Positions 34,280-42,151 of a stretch of DNA of 64,000 nt are shown piece by piece. The stretch lies in NCBI GenBank assembly GCA_964420925.1, contig CAYQVB010000041.1, positions 28,376 to 92,375 on the forward strand, in the 5' to 3' direction. This stretch comes from JAJEAD01 sp964420925. Lineage in GTDB: Bacteria; Pseudomonadota; Gammaproteobacteria; HK1. The notes under the pieces are model-generated. The model searched no databases. It saw only the letters and a program-made list of their open reading frames with translations, and had not been told where the DNA came from. The number at the start of each line of letters is the position of its first letter. Positions within the stretch are counted from its first letter, which is position 1. A program made the position numbers and the translations under genes.

Positions 34280-35160
34280 ACGTCCTTGCGGAGCTTCGGA
34301 TCGAACACGTCGCGCAGGCTCTCGCCGAGGAAGGTGAAGCCGAGCGTGGTGATGATGACCGGCAGACCGCCCGCGATCGCCGGCCAGGGGGTGTTGTACA
34401 GGAAGGAGTAGCCGTCGTTGAGGATGGTGCCCCAGCTCGGCGTCGGCGGCCGCACCCCCATGCCGAGGAAGGAGAGGCCTGCCTCGATGGTGATCACGAA
34501 GGGGATGTCCATGCTCGCGAGGATCAGCAGCGGGCCGATCACGTTCGGGAGGATGTGCACCGCGAGGATGCGCACGAAGCCCGCGCCCATGACCCGTTCC
34601 GCCATGATGAACTCGGCGCTGCGCAGCGCCAGGGTCTGGGTGCGCACCATGCGCGCGTAGATCGGGATCTGCGTGACCACCACGACCACGATCACCGTCT
34701 CGAGGCTCGGCCCCAGCAGAGTGATGAGCGCGAGCGCGAACATCACGGTCGGGAAGGAGCGCACGGTGTCGAAGAGGAGGACCAGGGCGTGATCGAGCCA
34801 GCGCGGCCCGAAGCCGGCGACGAGTCCCAGCACCAGCCCGATCGCGAGCGCCACCCCGATCGCGACGAGCGAGACCTCGAGCGCGATCTGCCCGCCCACG
34901 AGCACCCGCGAGAAGATGTCGCGGCCGAGCTGGTCGGTGCCGAGCAGGTGATCCGCGCTCGGGGGCTCGAGCTTCGCGCGGATGTCGATCTTGTTGGGAT
35001 CGTAGGGCGCGAACCAGTCCGCCCCGAGCGCGCTCACCACGACCACCAGCACCATGACGAGCCCCAGGGCGCCGAGCGGCTCGCGCACCACCCGCAGCAG
35101 CGAGCGCCGGAACGCCGTCCACGCGCCGGGGTAGTCGACTGAAGGCGCGTCCGCCGTCAT
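34276..35160 (-). CDS. ABC transporter permease, dipeptide type (DppC-like)
   Basis: A 294-residue inner-membrane permease with a short soluble N-terminus and about six spans. SADHLLGTDQLGRDIFSRVL and EFIMAERVMGAGFVRILAVHILPN (split here: EFIMAERVMGAG and FVRILAVHILPN) are the conserved DppC segments, the latter containing the EAA loop. ATG 35160 is preferred because GAGG lies 6 nt upstream. A GTG at 35181, overlapping the preceding gene, would add seven residues (MSIDEAV). Confidence 0.92.
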   Translation of the reverse strand: MTADAPSVDYPGAWTAFRRSLLRVVREPLGALGLVMVLVVVVSALGADWFAPYDPNKIDIRAKLEPPSADHLLGTDQLGRDIFSRVLVGGQIALEVSLVAIGVALAIGLVLGLVAGFGPRWLDHALVLLFDTVRSFPTVMFALALITLLGPSLETVIVVVVVTQIPIYARMVRTQTLALRSAEFIMAERVMGAGFVRILAVHILPNVIGPLLILASMDIPFVITIEAGLSFLGMGVRPPTPSWGTILNDGYSFLYNTPWPAIAGGLPVIITTLGFTFLGESLRDVFDPKLRKDV

Positions 35161-35170
35161 CACTGCCTCG

Positions 35171-36115
35171 TCAATGCTCACCGCGCACCCGCGGATCGAC
35201 CAGCGCGTTGATGAGGTCGCTCAGAGTGGTGCTCACCACGAACAGGACCGTGGTGACCAGCACCGCCCCCATCACCACCGGGTAGTTGCGGGTGCTCACG
35301 GCATCGAAGATGAGCCGTCCCACTCCGGGCCGGGCGAACACGATCTCCGCGAACACCGCGCTCGATATGAGAATCCCGATCCCCATGCCGAGCAGCGTGA
35401 TCGTGGGCAGGATCGCGAGGCGCAGCACGTACTTGAGCACGATGGTGCGCTCGGGCAGCCCGAAGGCGCGCGCGGTGCGCACGTGGGCCTCGCCGAGGAT
35501 CTCCAGCATCGAGGCCCGCACCAGGCGCGCGAGGTACCCTACCCAGCCGAGCCCCACCGCGAAGGCGGGCAGCACCAGGTGCCAGGCCTGGTTGGCGAGG
35601 TTGCCGGGCGTCCCCGCCCCGATCGCGGGCAGCCACTTGAGGGTCACCGCGAAGAGCATCACCGCGTAGATCGCGACCACGAAGGAGGGGATCGCGATGC
35701 AGCTCACCGAGAGCACCCCCGCAATGCGGTCGAGCACGCTGTTGCGGTAGATGGCGGACGCGCACCCCAGCGGGATGCCGAGCAGCATCGCCCAGCCGAT
35801 CCCGGTCAGCACCAGCACCACGGTATGCGGCAACTGCTCGAACACGATGTCGGCGACGGGGCGGTTCTTGAAGACGTCGACGCCGAGATCGCCGGTCGCG
35901 ACATTGCCGAGGAAGTTGAGGATCTGCACCGGCAGGGGATCGTTGAGCCCCAGCTTCTCGTGGATCGCGGCCTGCAGCTCCGGGCTCGCGCGGGGACCCA
36001 GCACGATCTTCACCGGATCGCCGGGCACGAGGTGGATCATGCTGTAGAGCAGCGACACCGCGACGACCACGATGATCGCCCCGAGCACGATGCGCTTGCA
36101 TAGGTAGAGCCACAT
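35171..36115 (-). CDS. ABC transporter permease, dipeptide type (DppB-like)
   Basis: A 314-residue permease, first gene of the importer operon. The N-terminus (LGAIIVVVAVSLLYSMIHLVPGDPV) is the classic DppB start, and VRTARAFGLPERTIVLKYVLR is the EAA loop region. No binding-protein gene is in the operon. The family-5 binding proteins at 1-760 and 42152-43699 are possible partners. The promoter lies in 36116-36329, shared divergently with the TRAP operon. Confidence 0.93.
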   Translation of the reverse strand: MWLYLCKRIVLGAIIVVVAVSLLYSMIHLVPGDPVKIVLGPRASPELQAAIHEKLGLNDPLPVQILNFLGNVATGDLGVDVFKNRPVADIVFEQLPHTVVLVLTGIGWAMLLGIPLGCASAIYRNSVLDRIAGVLSVSCIAIPSFVVAIYAVMLFAVTLKWLPAIGAGTPGNLANQAWHLVLPAFAVGLGWVGYLARLVRASMLEILGEAHVRTARAFGLPERTIVLKYVLRLAILPTITLLGMGIGILISSAVFAEIVFARPGVGRLIFDAVSTRNYPVVMGAVLVTTVLFVVSTTLSDLINALVDPRVRGEH

Positions 36116-36153
36116 GGGCCGGATCCGCTGCGCTCCTCCTCGCGTCTCGCCTG

Positions 36154-36177
36154 GCCCGGGGCGCCTGAGCCCCGGGC
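36154..36177. terminator. GC hairpin between divergent operons
   Basis: GCCCGGGGC (36154-36162) and GCCCCGGGC (36169-36177) form a perfect 9-bp stem with a 6-nt loop and no T-tract. It lies between two divergent start codons, so it is more likely a regulatory or transcript-leader structure than a terminator of either gene. Confidence 0.35.
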
Positions 36178-36329
36178 GGCGCGCCAGTCTAGCGCAGCTT
36201 GTGCGCCGTCACGGGGATTTCCGCACCCGGGGGCAAGGGTGTGGATCCCCTCACGCTCGCGAGTAAGATGCGGAACGGCAATGCGACTCGAAAGATGAAT
36301 CGCTCCGATATCCTCAGGAGGAATACACG

Positions 36330-37328
36330 ATGACCAAGGCTCTTTTCCCCTCGCGTCTGGTGGCCCTGGTGGCGGCCTGTCTCTTCGCGTTCACCGGCGT
36401 CGCCCAGGCCGAGACCTGGAAGATGGCGACCAAGATGCCGCCCGACAGTCCGGAAGGCATCATCTTCCAGAAGTTCGCCGACCTCGTCGGCGAGTACACG
36501 AACGGCGAGCTCACGGTCAAGGTCTTTCCGTCCGAGCAGCTCGGCGGAGCCGAGGCGGTGCTCGAGCAGGTGAGCGCCGGCACCGTCCACATCTACGCCG
36601 AAGACGCCGACTATCTCGCCAAGTGGGAGCCCGACATGAGCTGGGGCAGCGCCTCGTTCATGTTCGACGACCGCGACCACTGGCTGCGCTTCCAGAAGTC
36701 GGACCTCGCCAAGGGCTGGCGGGACAAGGCGCGCGTGGAATCGGGGATCACGACCATCGGCGACATCGGTCCCATTCTGCGCGGACCCTACCGGGTGCTG
36801 GCGGTAAAGAACCCGGTGCAGTCCTTCGAGGACTTCCAGGGCACCAAGCTCCGGATGTACGACGACGATCTGGCGGTGAAGATCTGGAACTGGCTGGGCG
36901 CCGACGTGCGCGTGCTCGACTGGACCGACGTCTACCAGTCCATCAAGACCGGCATCGTCGAGGGAGTCACCACCCCGGTATCCCTGGTCGAGAGCATGAA
37001 GTTCCACGAGGTGGCTCCGCACATCGTGCGCATCGACGAGTATCCCCAGGCGAACGGGTTCCTGGTGAACGAGGCGGCCTACGACGCGCTCCGTCCTACA
37101 GTGCGCGAAGGCGTGCTGCGCGCCTACGAAGAAACCGGCGAGTACAGCTTCGAGGTCCTGATCGGGGTCACCGACGAATCGCTCGAACGCATGCAGGCGG
37201 GGGGCGCAACCTATGCGGAGATCGACACTTCGGGCTTCGTCGAGCGCATGAAGGAGTTCTACCAGATGATGGACGCCGAGGGCGCGCTCCCCGAAGGCTT
37301 CCTCGCCACCGTCGAGGCAACCCGGTAG
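36330..37328 (+). CDS. dctP: TRAP transporter solute-binding protein (DctP family)
   Basis: A 332-residue periplasmic receptor. The signal peptide is about residues 1-27 (AFTGVAQA cleavage). Mature motifs include TWKMATKMPPDSPEG, ADLVGEYTNGELTVKVFPS and QLGGAEAVLEQVSAGTVHI; the ligand arginine region is KLRMYDDDL. AGGAGGA at 36316-36322 gives a strong start. DctP proteins bind C4-dicarboxylates, sugar acids or other organic acids. First gene of a dctPQM operon, followed by a hairpin that may lower expression of the permease genes. Confidence 0.93.
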   Translation: MTKALFPSRLVALVAACLFAFTGVAQAETWKMATKMPPDSPEGIIFQKFADLVGEYTNGELTVKVFPSEQLGGAEAVLEQVSAGTVHIYAEDADYLAKWEPDMSWGSASFMFDDRDHWLRFQKSDLAKGWRDKARVESGITTIGDIGPILRGPYRVLAVKNPVQSFEDFQGTKLRMYDDDLAVKIWNWLGADVRVLDWTDVYQSIKTGIVEGVTTPVSLVESMKFHEVAPHIVRIDEYPQANGFLVNEAAYDALRPTVREGVLRAYEETGEYSFEVLIGVTDESLERMQAGGATYAEIDTSGFVERMKEFYQMMDAEGALPEGFLATVEATR

Positions 37329-37347
37329 GCCAGGACGCGCCCGGGCA

Positions 37348-37380
37348 GGGGGAACGCTCCAGGATCGTGGAGCGCTCCCC
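37348..37380 (+). terminator. Intercistronic hairpin after the TRAP binding-protein gene
   Basis: GGGGAACGCTCCA and TGGAGCGCTCCCC form a 13-bp stem with one mismatch and a 6-nt loop, 20 bp after the dctP stop. No T-tract follows, so it is probably an attenuator or mRNA stabiliser that keeps the binding protein in excess over the permease. Confidence 0.55.
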
Positions 37381-37446
37381 GCGGGGTGGGCGCCGGGCCA
37401 CCCTCGCCGGCACGAAGCGCGCCACGGGCAAGGAACTGAATCGCGG

Positions 37447-37980
37447 GTGCTGCGGGCCATGTTCTTGATTCGGGCGCTCGACCGCTTTCTCGAGTTCGCG
37501 GACCGCGTTTTCCTGGTGCTCGCCAACGGCTGCCTCGCGGTCATGCTCGTCGGCAACATGATCAACATGGCGGCGCGTGCGGTCTTCGACACGAGCTTCG
37601 TGCAGGTCTGGCCGACGACGATGCTGCTCTTCGTGTGGTCCATCTACCTCGGGTTCTTCGTGCTCTACCGGCGCGGCAAGGACGTCACCGTCACCTTCCT
37701 CGTCTCGCGTCTGTCCCCCGCCGCCAGCCACCGCATCCAGTTGCTGGTCAATCTCCTGATCGTCGCGTTCATGGCGGTGATGGTGGTCGGGACGTGGCGC
37801 TATCTGCCCCTGCAAGCGGGGGTGCAGGAACTCATCGGAGTGCCGCGCTGGGTGCAGTCGGTCCCTCTGCTCGCGAGCTCCGCTCTCATCCTGCTGAACG
37901 CCGTGGTGCAGGTGGCCGACCTGCTGGTTTCCGGGGACGCGCCGCCGCCCCGAAGCGCCGGAGCACTGGAGCGGCCATGA
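37447..37980 (+). CDS. dctQ: TRAP transporter small permease (DctQ family)
   Basis: A 177-residue inner-membrane protein with four hydrophobic spans (about 20-40, 58-75, 92-112, 133-155). FVWSIYLGFFVLYRRGKDVTVTFLV is the conserved DctQ segment. GTG 37447, with AAGGAA about 11 nt upstream, is used; ATG 37459 is the alternative. The stop overlaps the dctM start (ATGA), so the two permease subunits are coupled. Confidence 0.9.
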   Translation: MLRAMFLIRALDRFLEFADRVFLVLANGCLAVMLVGNMINMAARAVFDTSFVQVWPTTMLLFVWSIYLGFFVLYRRGKDVTVTFLVSRLSPAASHRIQLLVNLLIVAFMAVMVVGTWRYLPLQAGVQELIGVPRWVQSVPLLASSALILLNAVVQVADLLVSGDAPPPRSAGALERP

Positions 37981-39266
37981 TTACCGCGCTCTTCCTGCTG
38001 GGCGTGTTCCTGATCTTCACGGTCCTGTCCGTGCCGATCATCATGGGCCTCGCGGGCGCGGCGATGTTCGGCCTCGTCTACGCCGACTTCTCCGACGCGC
38101 TGTACATCCTGCCCCAGCAGGTCCTCGAGGGGATATTCAGCGGCGCGCTGCTGGCGGTGCCCTTCTTCATCATGACCGGCAGCCTGCTCAACAAGCTCGA
38201 GATGACGGACCGCATCTTCAACTTCGCCTCCGCCCTCGTCAGCCGCCTGCGCGGTGGCCTGGCCCAGGTGAACATCGTCAGCTCGATGATCTTCGCCGGC
38301 ATGTCGGGCGCCGCGGTCGCCGACTGCGCCGGTCTCGGCATGGTCGAGATCAAGGCGATGAAGGAGCGCGGCTACCCGGTGGACTTCGCCGCGGCGGTCA
38401 CCGCGGCCTCCTCGATCGTCGGGCCGATCATTCCGCCTTCGATCCCGTTCCTGATCTACGCCTACGTGTCGTCGACCTCGGTCGGCCGCCTGTTCCTGGC
38501 CGGGATCATCCCGGGCCTGCTCATCGGCCTGGGCCTGATGATCTTCACCCGCTTCTACGTCACGCGCCTTGCCGTCCCCGTCGAGCCGAGGGTGCCGCTC
38601 CGCACGGTCCTGCGCCTTGCCGTCGACGGGATCGCCGCGCTCTGCGCGCCGGCGATCATCGTGGTGGCGATGACCACCGGATACTCCACCGCCTCGGAGG
38701 CCGGGGTCCTCGCCTGCGCCTACTCGATCCTGATCGGGTTCCTGTTTCGGACGATCACGTGGCGCAAGATCTGGGAGGCGCTGACCGAGACCATGCTGCT
38801 CACGGCGCTGATCATGATGATGCTCGGGTTCTCGGTGGTCATGGGATGGATCATGGCGATCGAGCAGGTGCCTCAGCAGCTCGCGGACGCGGTGCTCACC
38901 CACATCGACAGCAAGTGGCTGTTTCTCGCGGTCTACCTGATCTTCTTCCTGATCATCGGCTGCGTGTTCGACACGCTGGCGGCGATGATCATCCTGACTC
39001 CCATCCTGCTTCCCATCACCGACCTGATGGGGATCGACCGCATCCACTTCGGCGTGATCACCACCTTCGTGCTGATGCTCGGCATCCTGACGCCGCCGCT
39101 CGGCATCGCCCTCTACATCATGACCGAGGTCAGCGGTGCCTCCTTCGAGCGGGTCACAAGGGCGGTGATCCCGTTCCTGATTCCGCTCGCCCTGGTGCTC
39201 ATCGTCCTGACCTACATCCCCGAGATCACGCTCTGGCTTCCCGACCTCCTCATGGGGCCGGAGTAG
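37977..39266 (+). CDS. dctM: TRAP transporter large permease (DctM family)
   Basis: A 429-residue inner-membrane protein with about 12 spans, the sodium-coupled transport subunit. Conserved pieces are GLAQVNIVSSMIFAGMSGAAVAD, ASSIVGPIIPPSIPFLIYA and TPPLGIALYIM. The start overlaps the dctQ stop by 4 bp. Works with DctP and DctQ encoded upstream. Confidence 0.94.
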   Translation: MITALFLLGVFLIFTVLSVPIIMGLAGAAMFGLVYADFSDALYILPQQVLEGIFSGALLAVPFFIMTGSLLNKLEMTDRIFNFASALVSRLRGGLAQVNIVSSMIFAGMSGAAVADCAGLGMVEIKAMKERGYPVDFAAAVTAASSIVGPIIPPSIPFLIYAYVSSTSVGRLFLAGIIPGLLIGLGLMIFTRFYVTRLAVPVEPRVPLRTVLRLAVDGIAALCAPAIIVVAMTTGYSTASEAGVLACAYSILIGFLFRTITWRKIWEALTETMLLTALIMMMLGFSVVMGWIMAIEQVPQQLADAVLTHIDSKWLFLAVYLIFFLIIGCVFDTLAAMIILTPILLPITDLMGIDRIHFGVITTFVLMLGILTPPLGIALYIMTEVSGASFERVTRAVIPFLIPLALVLIVLTYIPEITLWLPDLLMGPE

Positions 39267-39392
39267 CGCCGGAGAGTCCCGAGCCCGCGTTTTTCGCCAC
39301 GTAGTAGGCGTTCCGTCGGGCGGAAGCGTCGCACGGCGCCGCATGGCGCCGAATTTCCATCCCGCAGGAACTTGCATACGCCGTGACGGCAC

Positions 39393-39409
39393 GCTATCAA
39401 TATGATAGC
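39393..39409. promoter_or_regulatory. Palindromic operator of the FitAB-like operon
   Basis: GCTATCA-ATA-TGATAGC is a perfect inverted repeat with 7-bp arms, 18 bp before the antitoxin start. The AT-rich centre could overlap a -10 region. Ribbon-helix-helix antitoxins bind such sites. Confidence 0.6.
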
Positions 39410-39427
39410 AATGTTGGAGGCGAGCCG

Positions 39428-39688
39428 ATGGCGGCAATCAATGTGCGGCAACTCGATGACGATGTGGTGGACCGCCTCAAGCGGCGCGCCTCGTCGAACA
39501 ACCGCTCCCTGGAAGGCGAGGTGCGCCACATCCTCGAATGCGCGGCCGACGACGACATGGCGGCGAAGCGGGCCGCGTTCCTCGCGGCGTCGGACCGGCT
39601 GCGGGAGAAGACCAGGGGCCGCAAGCAGACCCCGGCTGAAGTGCTGATCCGCGAGGACCGCGACCGCGGCCATCGCGACGACTTCTGA
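39428..39688 (+). CDS. FitA/Arc-type ribbon-helix-helix antitoxin
   Basis: An 86-residue antitoxin. MAAINVRQLDDDVVDRLKRRASSNNRSLEGEVRHIL is a clear FitA-like ribbon-helix-helix that dimerises and binds the operator. The Arg-rich C-terminus would contact the toxin. GGAGG at 39416-39420 supports this start. The stop overlaps the toxin start by one base (TGATG). Confidence 0.9.
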   Translation: MAAINVRQLDDDVVDRLKRRASSNNRSLEGEVRHILECAADDDMAAKRAAFLAASDRLREKTRGRKQTPAEVLIREDRDRGHRDDF

Positions 39689-40107
39689 TGCGCTTCGTGG
39701 TCGACGCGAGCGTGGCGGTCAAGTTGCTGGTCGACGAGCCCGGTTCGGATGCCGCGCGGGAACTGGCGGCGAGCGGCCGGGAACTGCACGCGCCGCGCCT
39801 GATGGTTTCCGAGGTCGCCAATGCGCTGTGGCGCAAGGCGCGGCAGGGTCAGATCGCGCGTGCCGATGCCGGCGCCGCCATGGCCGTGCTGTCCGACATG
39901 CCGATGCGCTGGCACGACGACGAGACCATCGGCGCGGACGCGGCTCGTCTGGCGCTGGCGCTCGACCACCCGGTCTACGACTGCGTGTATCTCGCGCTGG
40001 CGCACCGCATCGGCGCGACCGTGGTGACGGCGGACCGTCGCTTCGTCACAGCCATCGCGCCGACCGAACATGGCGAGGCCGTGATGACCCTCGCTGACTA
40101 CGCATGA
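39688..40107 (+). CDS. vapC: PIN-domain toxin, VapC/FitB type
   Basis: A 139-residue ribonuclease toxin. Active-site acids are D6 (FVVDASVAVK), E42 (VSEVANALW), D98 (YDCVYLALA) and D115 (VTADRRF), all intact. It cleaves RNA (tRNA or rRNA in characterised VapC proteins) when freed from the antitoxin. Coupled to the antitoxin gene by a one-base overlap. Confidence 0.92.
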   Translation: MRFVVDASVAVKLLVDEPGSDAARELAASGRELHAPRLMVSEVANALWRKARQGQIARADAGAAMAVLSDMPMRWHDDETIGADAARLALALDHPVYDCVYLALAHRIGATVVTADRRFVTAIAPTEHGEAVMTLADYA

Positions 40108-40138
40108 TCGCAACCTGCGAAGTTTTTTTCGGTCATCC

Positions 40139-40345
40139 CCCATCTGCTACGGCTACGACGTTGTGAAGCTGCACGACGCGGCCGGCGAGCCGATCCGGGG
40201 CGAGCGCAGCATCGACGCGGCCGACGCCATCCGGGGACTGATCGAGCGCATCGTGCTCACCCCCGGCGAAAAGCATGGCGAGATGCACGCCGCGCTCCAC
40301 GGCGACCTCGGCACCATCCTCGAATGGGCCGGAAGCGGCAGGGGA
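40139..40345 (+). pseudogene. Remnant of a large serine recombinase, internally deleted
   Basis: About 65 codons in one frame, no start. The first part (CYGYDVVKLHDAAGEPIRGE then RSIDAADA) matches the beginning of the recombinase domain of large serine integrases. It passes directly into IRGLIERIVLTPG and ALHGDLGTILEWA, which matches the far C-terminal zinc/coiled-coil end. Several hundred codons between are missing, so this is a deletion relic of a phage- or transposon-type integrase, next to a toxin-antitoxin pair. Confidence 0.65.
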
Positions 40346-40406
40346 AAGGGGGCGACCGACACTCCCAAATCGGGAATGCCGGTCTCGGTGGTAGCGGGGC
40401 CCGAAC

Positions 40407-41078
40407 CTACGAATCCTTCGCCATCGCCGCCTCGATCAGAGCGGTGACCCCAGTGATGTCGGGCGCTTTCTCTCCCGCCCGAAGCCGCGCGAGGTCTGCG
40501 ACCTCCTCTTCCTGCATGGCGATCGCGGTGCGGGCGACCGCGACCACGTCGCCGGGACGAAGGACGAGGATGCCGCTCTCGTCGGCGAGGATGGCGTCGC
40601 CGGGGCGCACCGCCACGCCGCCGCACGAGACTTCGGTGTTCAGCGCGCCTCCCAGGGCGAGCAGCTTGGTGGTGATCGGCGATACGCCGCGACACCAGGT
40701 AGGCACGCCGTTGGCGCGGATCTCGGCGGTGTCGGTCACCGGTCCGTCGATCACGACGCCGGCGATGCCGCAGGCCTTGGCCGCCGTCGCCATGAATCCG
40801 CCCCAGCAGGCGTGACGTTCGTCGCCGCAGCGCTCGACGACCAGGACGTCCCTCGGCCGAACGAGGCCCATGACATGATGAAGCAGCGCCGAATCGGGGC
40901 CCGGAATGGAGACCGTGACCGCGGTCCCGACCATGCGAGGCTCGGCGGTGACGGGACGAAGTCGAGGGTCCAGGAACCCCGCGTGCCGGAAGTGACCGAC
41001 CGTCGCGGTTTCCACCTCTCCGAGAAGACGCCGGGATTCCTCGTCGACGGGCGGCGGCATGTCGTTCAGGATGAACAT
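40407..41078 (-). CDS. RraA-like / 4-hydroxy-4-methyl-2-oxoglutarate aldolase family protein
   Basis: A 223-residue protein of the RraA/HMG-aldolase family. Class II pyruvate aldolases in this family split 4-hydroxy-4-methyl- or 4-carboxy-4-hydroxy-2-oxo acids; E. coli RraA inhibits RNase E. The core signature is intact: ERCGDERHACWGG, then GIAGVVIDGPVTDTAEIR, including the metal-binding Asp of VIDG. ATG 41078 is the likely start (ATG 41060 alternative). Forty bp after the nitrilase-family gene, so the two form an operon, and an aldolase role in breakdown of a dicarboxylic or sugar acid is more likely than RNase control. Confidence 0.85.
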   Translation of the reverse strand: MFILNDMPPPVDEESRRLLGEVETATVGHFRHAGFLDPRLRPVTAEPRMVGTAVTVSIPGPDSALLHHVMGLVRPRDVLVVERCGDERHACWGGFMATAAKACGIAGVVIDGPVTDTAEIRANGVPTWCRGVSPITTKLLALGGALNTEVSCGGVAVRPGDAILADESGILVLRPGDVVAVARTAIAMQEEEVADLARLRAGEKAPDITGVTALIEAAMAKDS

Positions 41079-41118
41079 GGTTGGGATCCGTCCGAAATTG
41101 GCGAGTGCGATACGGACG

Positions 41119-41928
41119 CTACAGGACGTGGTGTTCGTGAACCGGCAGGCCCTGTCGCAGCGACTCCATGTAAGGGAAGTCCAGCCGGGCGCTGATGTAA
41201 CCCGGCTTGTCCTGGGCACGCGCGAGAACGTGCCCCCAGGGGTCGACGACCATGCTGTGTCCGAAGCAGGCGCGCATCTCGTTCCCTTCAGGATGCTTGC
41301 CGACCTGGTTGGGCGCGAGAACGTAGGTCTGGGTCTCGATCGCGCGGGCGCGGCACAGCACCTCCCAGTGGTCCTTGCCGGTCTCCATGGTGAAGGCGGA
41401 AGGAATGGTGATGACCGCGGCGCCGGCATCGGCCAGGGCGCGATAGAGCTCGGCGAATCGGATGTCGTAGCAGATCGTGCAGCCGATGCGGATGCCGCCT
41501 TCGTCGTAGGAGACGATGTCGGCGCCGCGGCTCATGACGTCGGACTCGCGATAGCTCTCGCCGCCGGGCGTGACGATGTCGAAGAGGTGGATCTTGCGAT
41601 AGCGGGCCAGCTCCGCGCCATCGCGGCCGAACACCACCGACGTGTTGTAGTACCTGCCCTCGTCGTGCTCCAGCATGCTGCCGGCGTGCAGGATCACGTG
41701 GTAGCGCGCCGCCAACCCGCGCATCAGGTCGTATGCCTCGCCGCCGGGAAAGGTCTCCGCCGCCGCCCGGGAGCCTTCGACATCGTCGCCCATGTAGGTG
41801 AAGAGCTCGGGCAGGATGACGAAATCCGGGCGGTCCTCTTCGACCGCGGCGGTGACGAGGCGTTCGGCCTGCGCAAGGTTCGCCGCCTTGTCGTCCTGCG
41901 AGTTCATCTGAATGAGGGAAACTTTCAT
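41119..41928 (-). CDS. Carbon-nitrogen hydrolase (nitrilase superfamily amidase)
   Basis: A 269-residue nitrilase-superfamily enzyme. The catalytic triad is complete: E41 (VILPELF), K112 (RYRKIHLFD) and C153 (TICYDIRF). The Nit/omega-amidase/carbamoylase branch hydrolyses small amides; true nitriles are less likely. First gene of a two-gene operon with the RraA-like gene. Start 41928 is the first Met of the family alignment (MKVSLIQMNS). Divergent from the family-5 binding-protein gene. Confidence 0.9.
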   Translation of the reverse strand: MKVSLIQMNSQDDKAANLAQAERLVTAAVEEDRPDFVILPELFTYMGDDVEGSRAAAETFPGGEAYDLMRGLAARYHVILHAGSMLEHDEGRYYNTSVVFGRDGAELARYRKIHLFDIVTPGGESYRESDVMSRGADIVSYDEGGIRIGCTICYDIRFAELYRALADAGAAVITIPSAFTMETGKDHWEVLCRARAIETQTYVLAPNQVGKHPEGNEMRACFGHSMVVDPWGHVLARAQDKPGYISARLDFPYMESLRQGLPVHEHHVL

Positions 41929-42151
41929 CGCGCTCGGTCCTCCGCGCGGACAATGGTCCGCGTTCCGATCCTGCGTCTTCGCCGGGGAGACACTATCAGG
42001 TTGATCTGCCTCGGACCACGGCGGGCAAGGCTTCACCGGGGACACCGAAACCGTCGCTACCGTGTGCGGCATGGTCTTTCGGAGTTGGCCCCCGCCTTCA
42101 ATCACCCGATACGTTGGGATAGTCTTGCGCCGCCTTTTCGAGGAGGAACAC

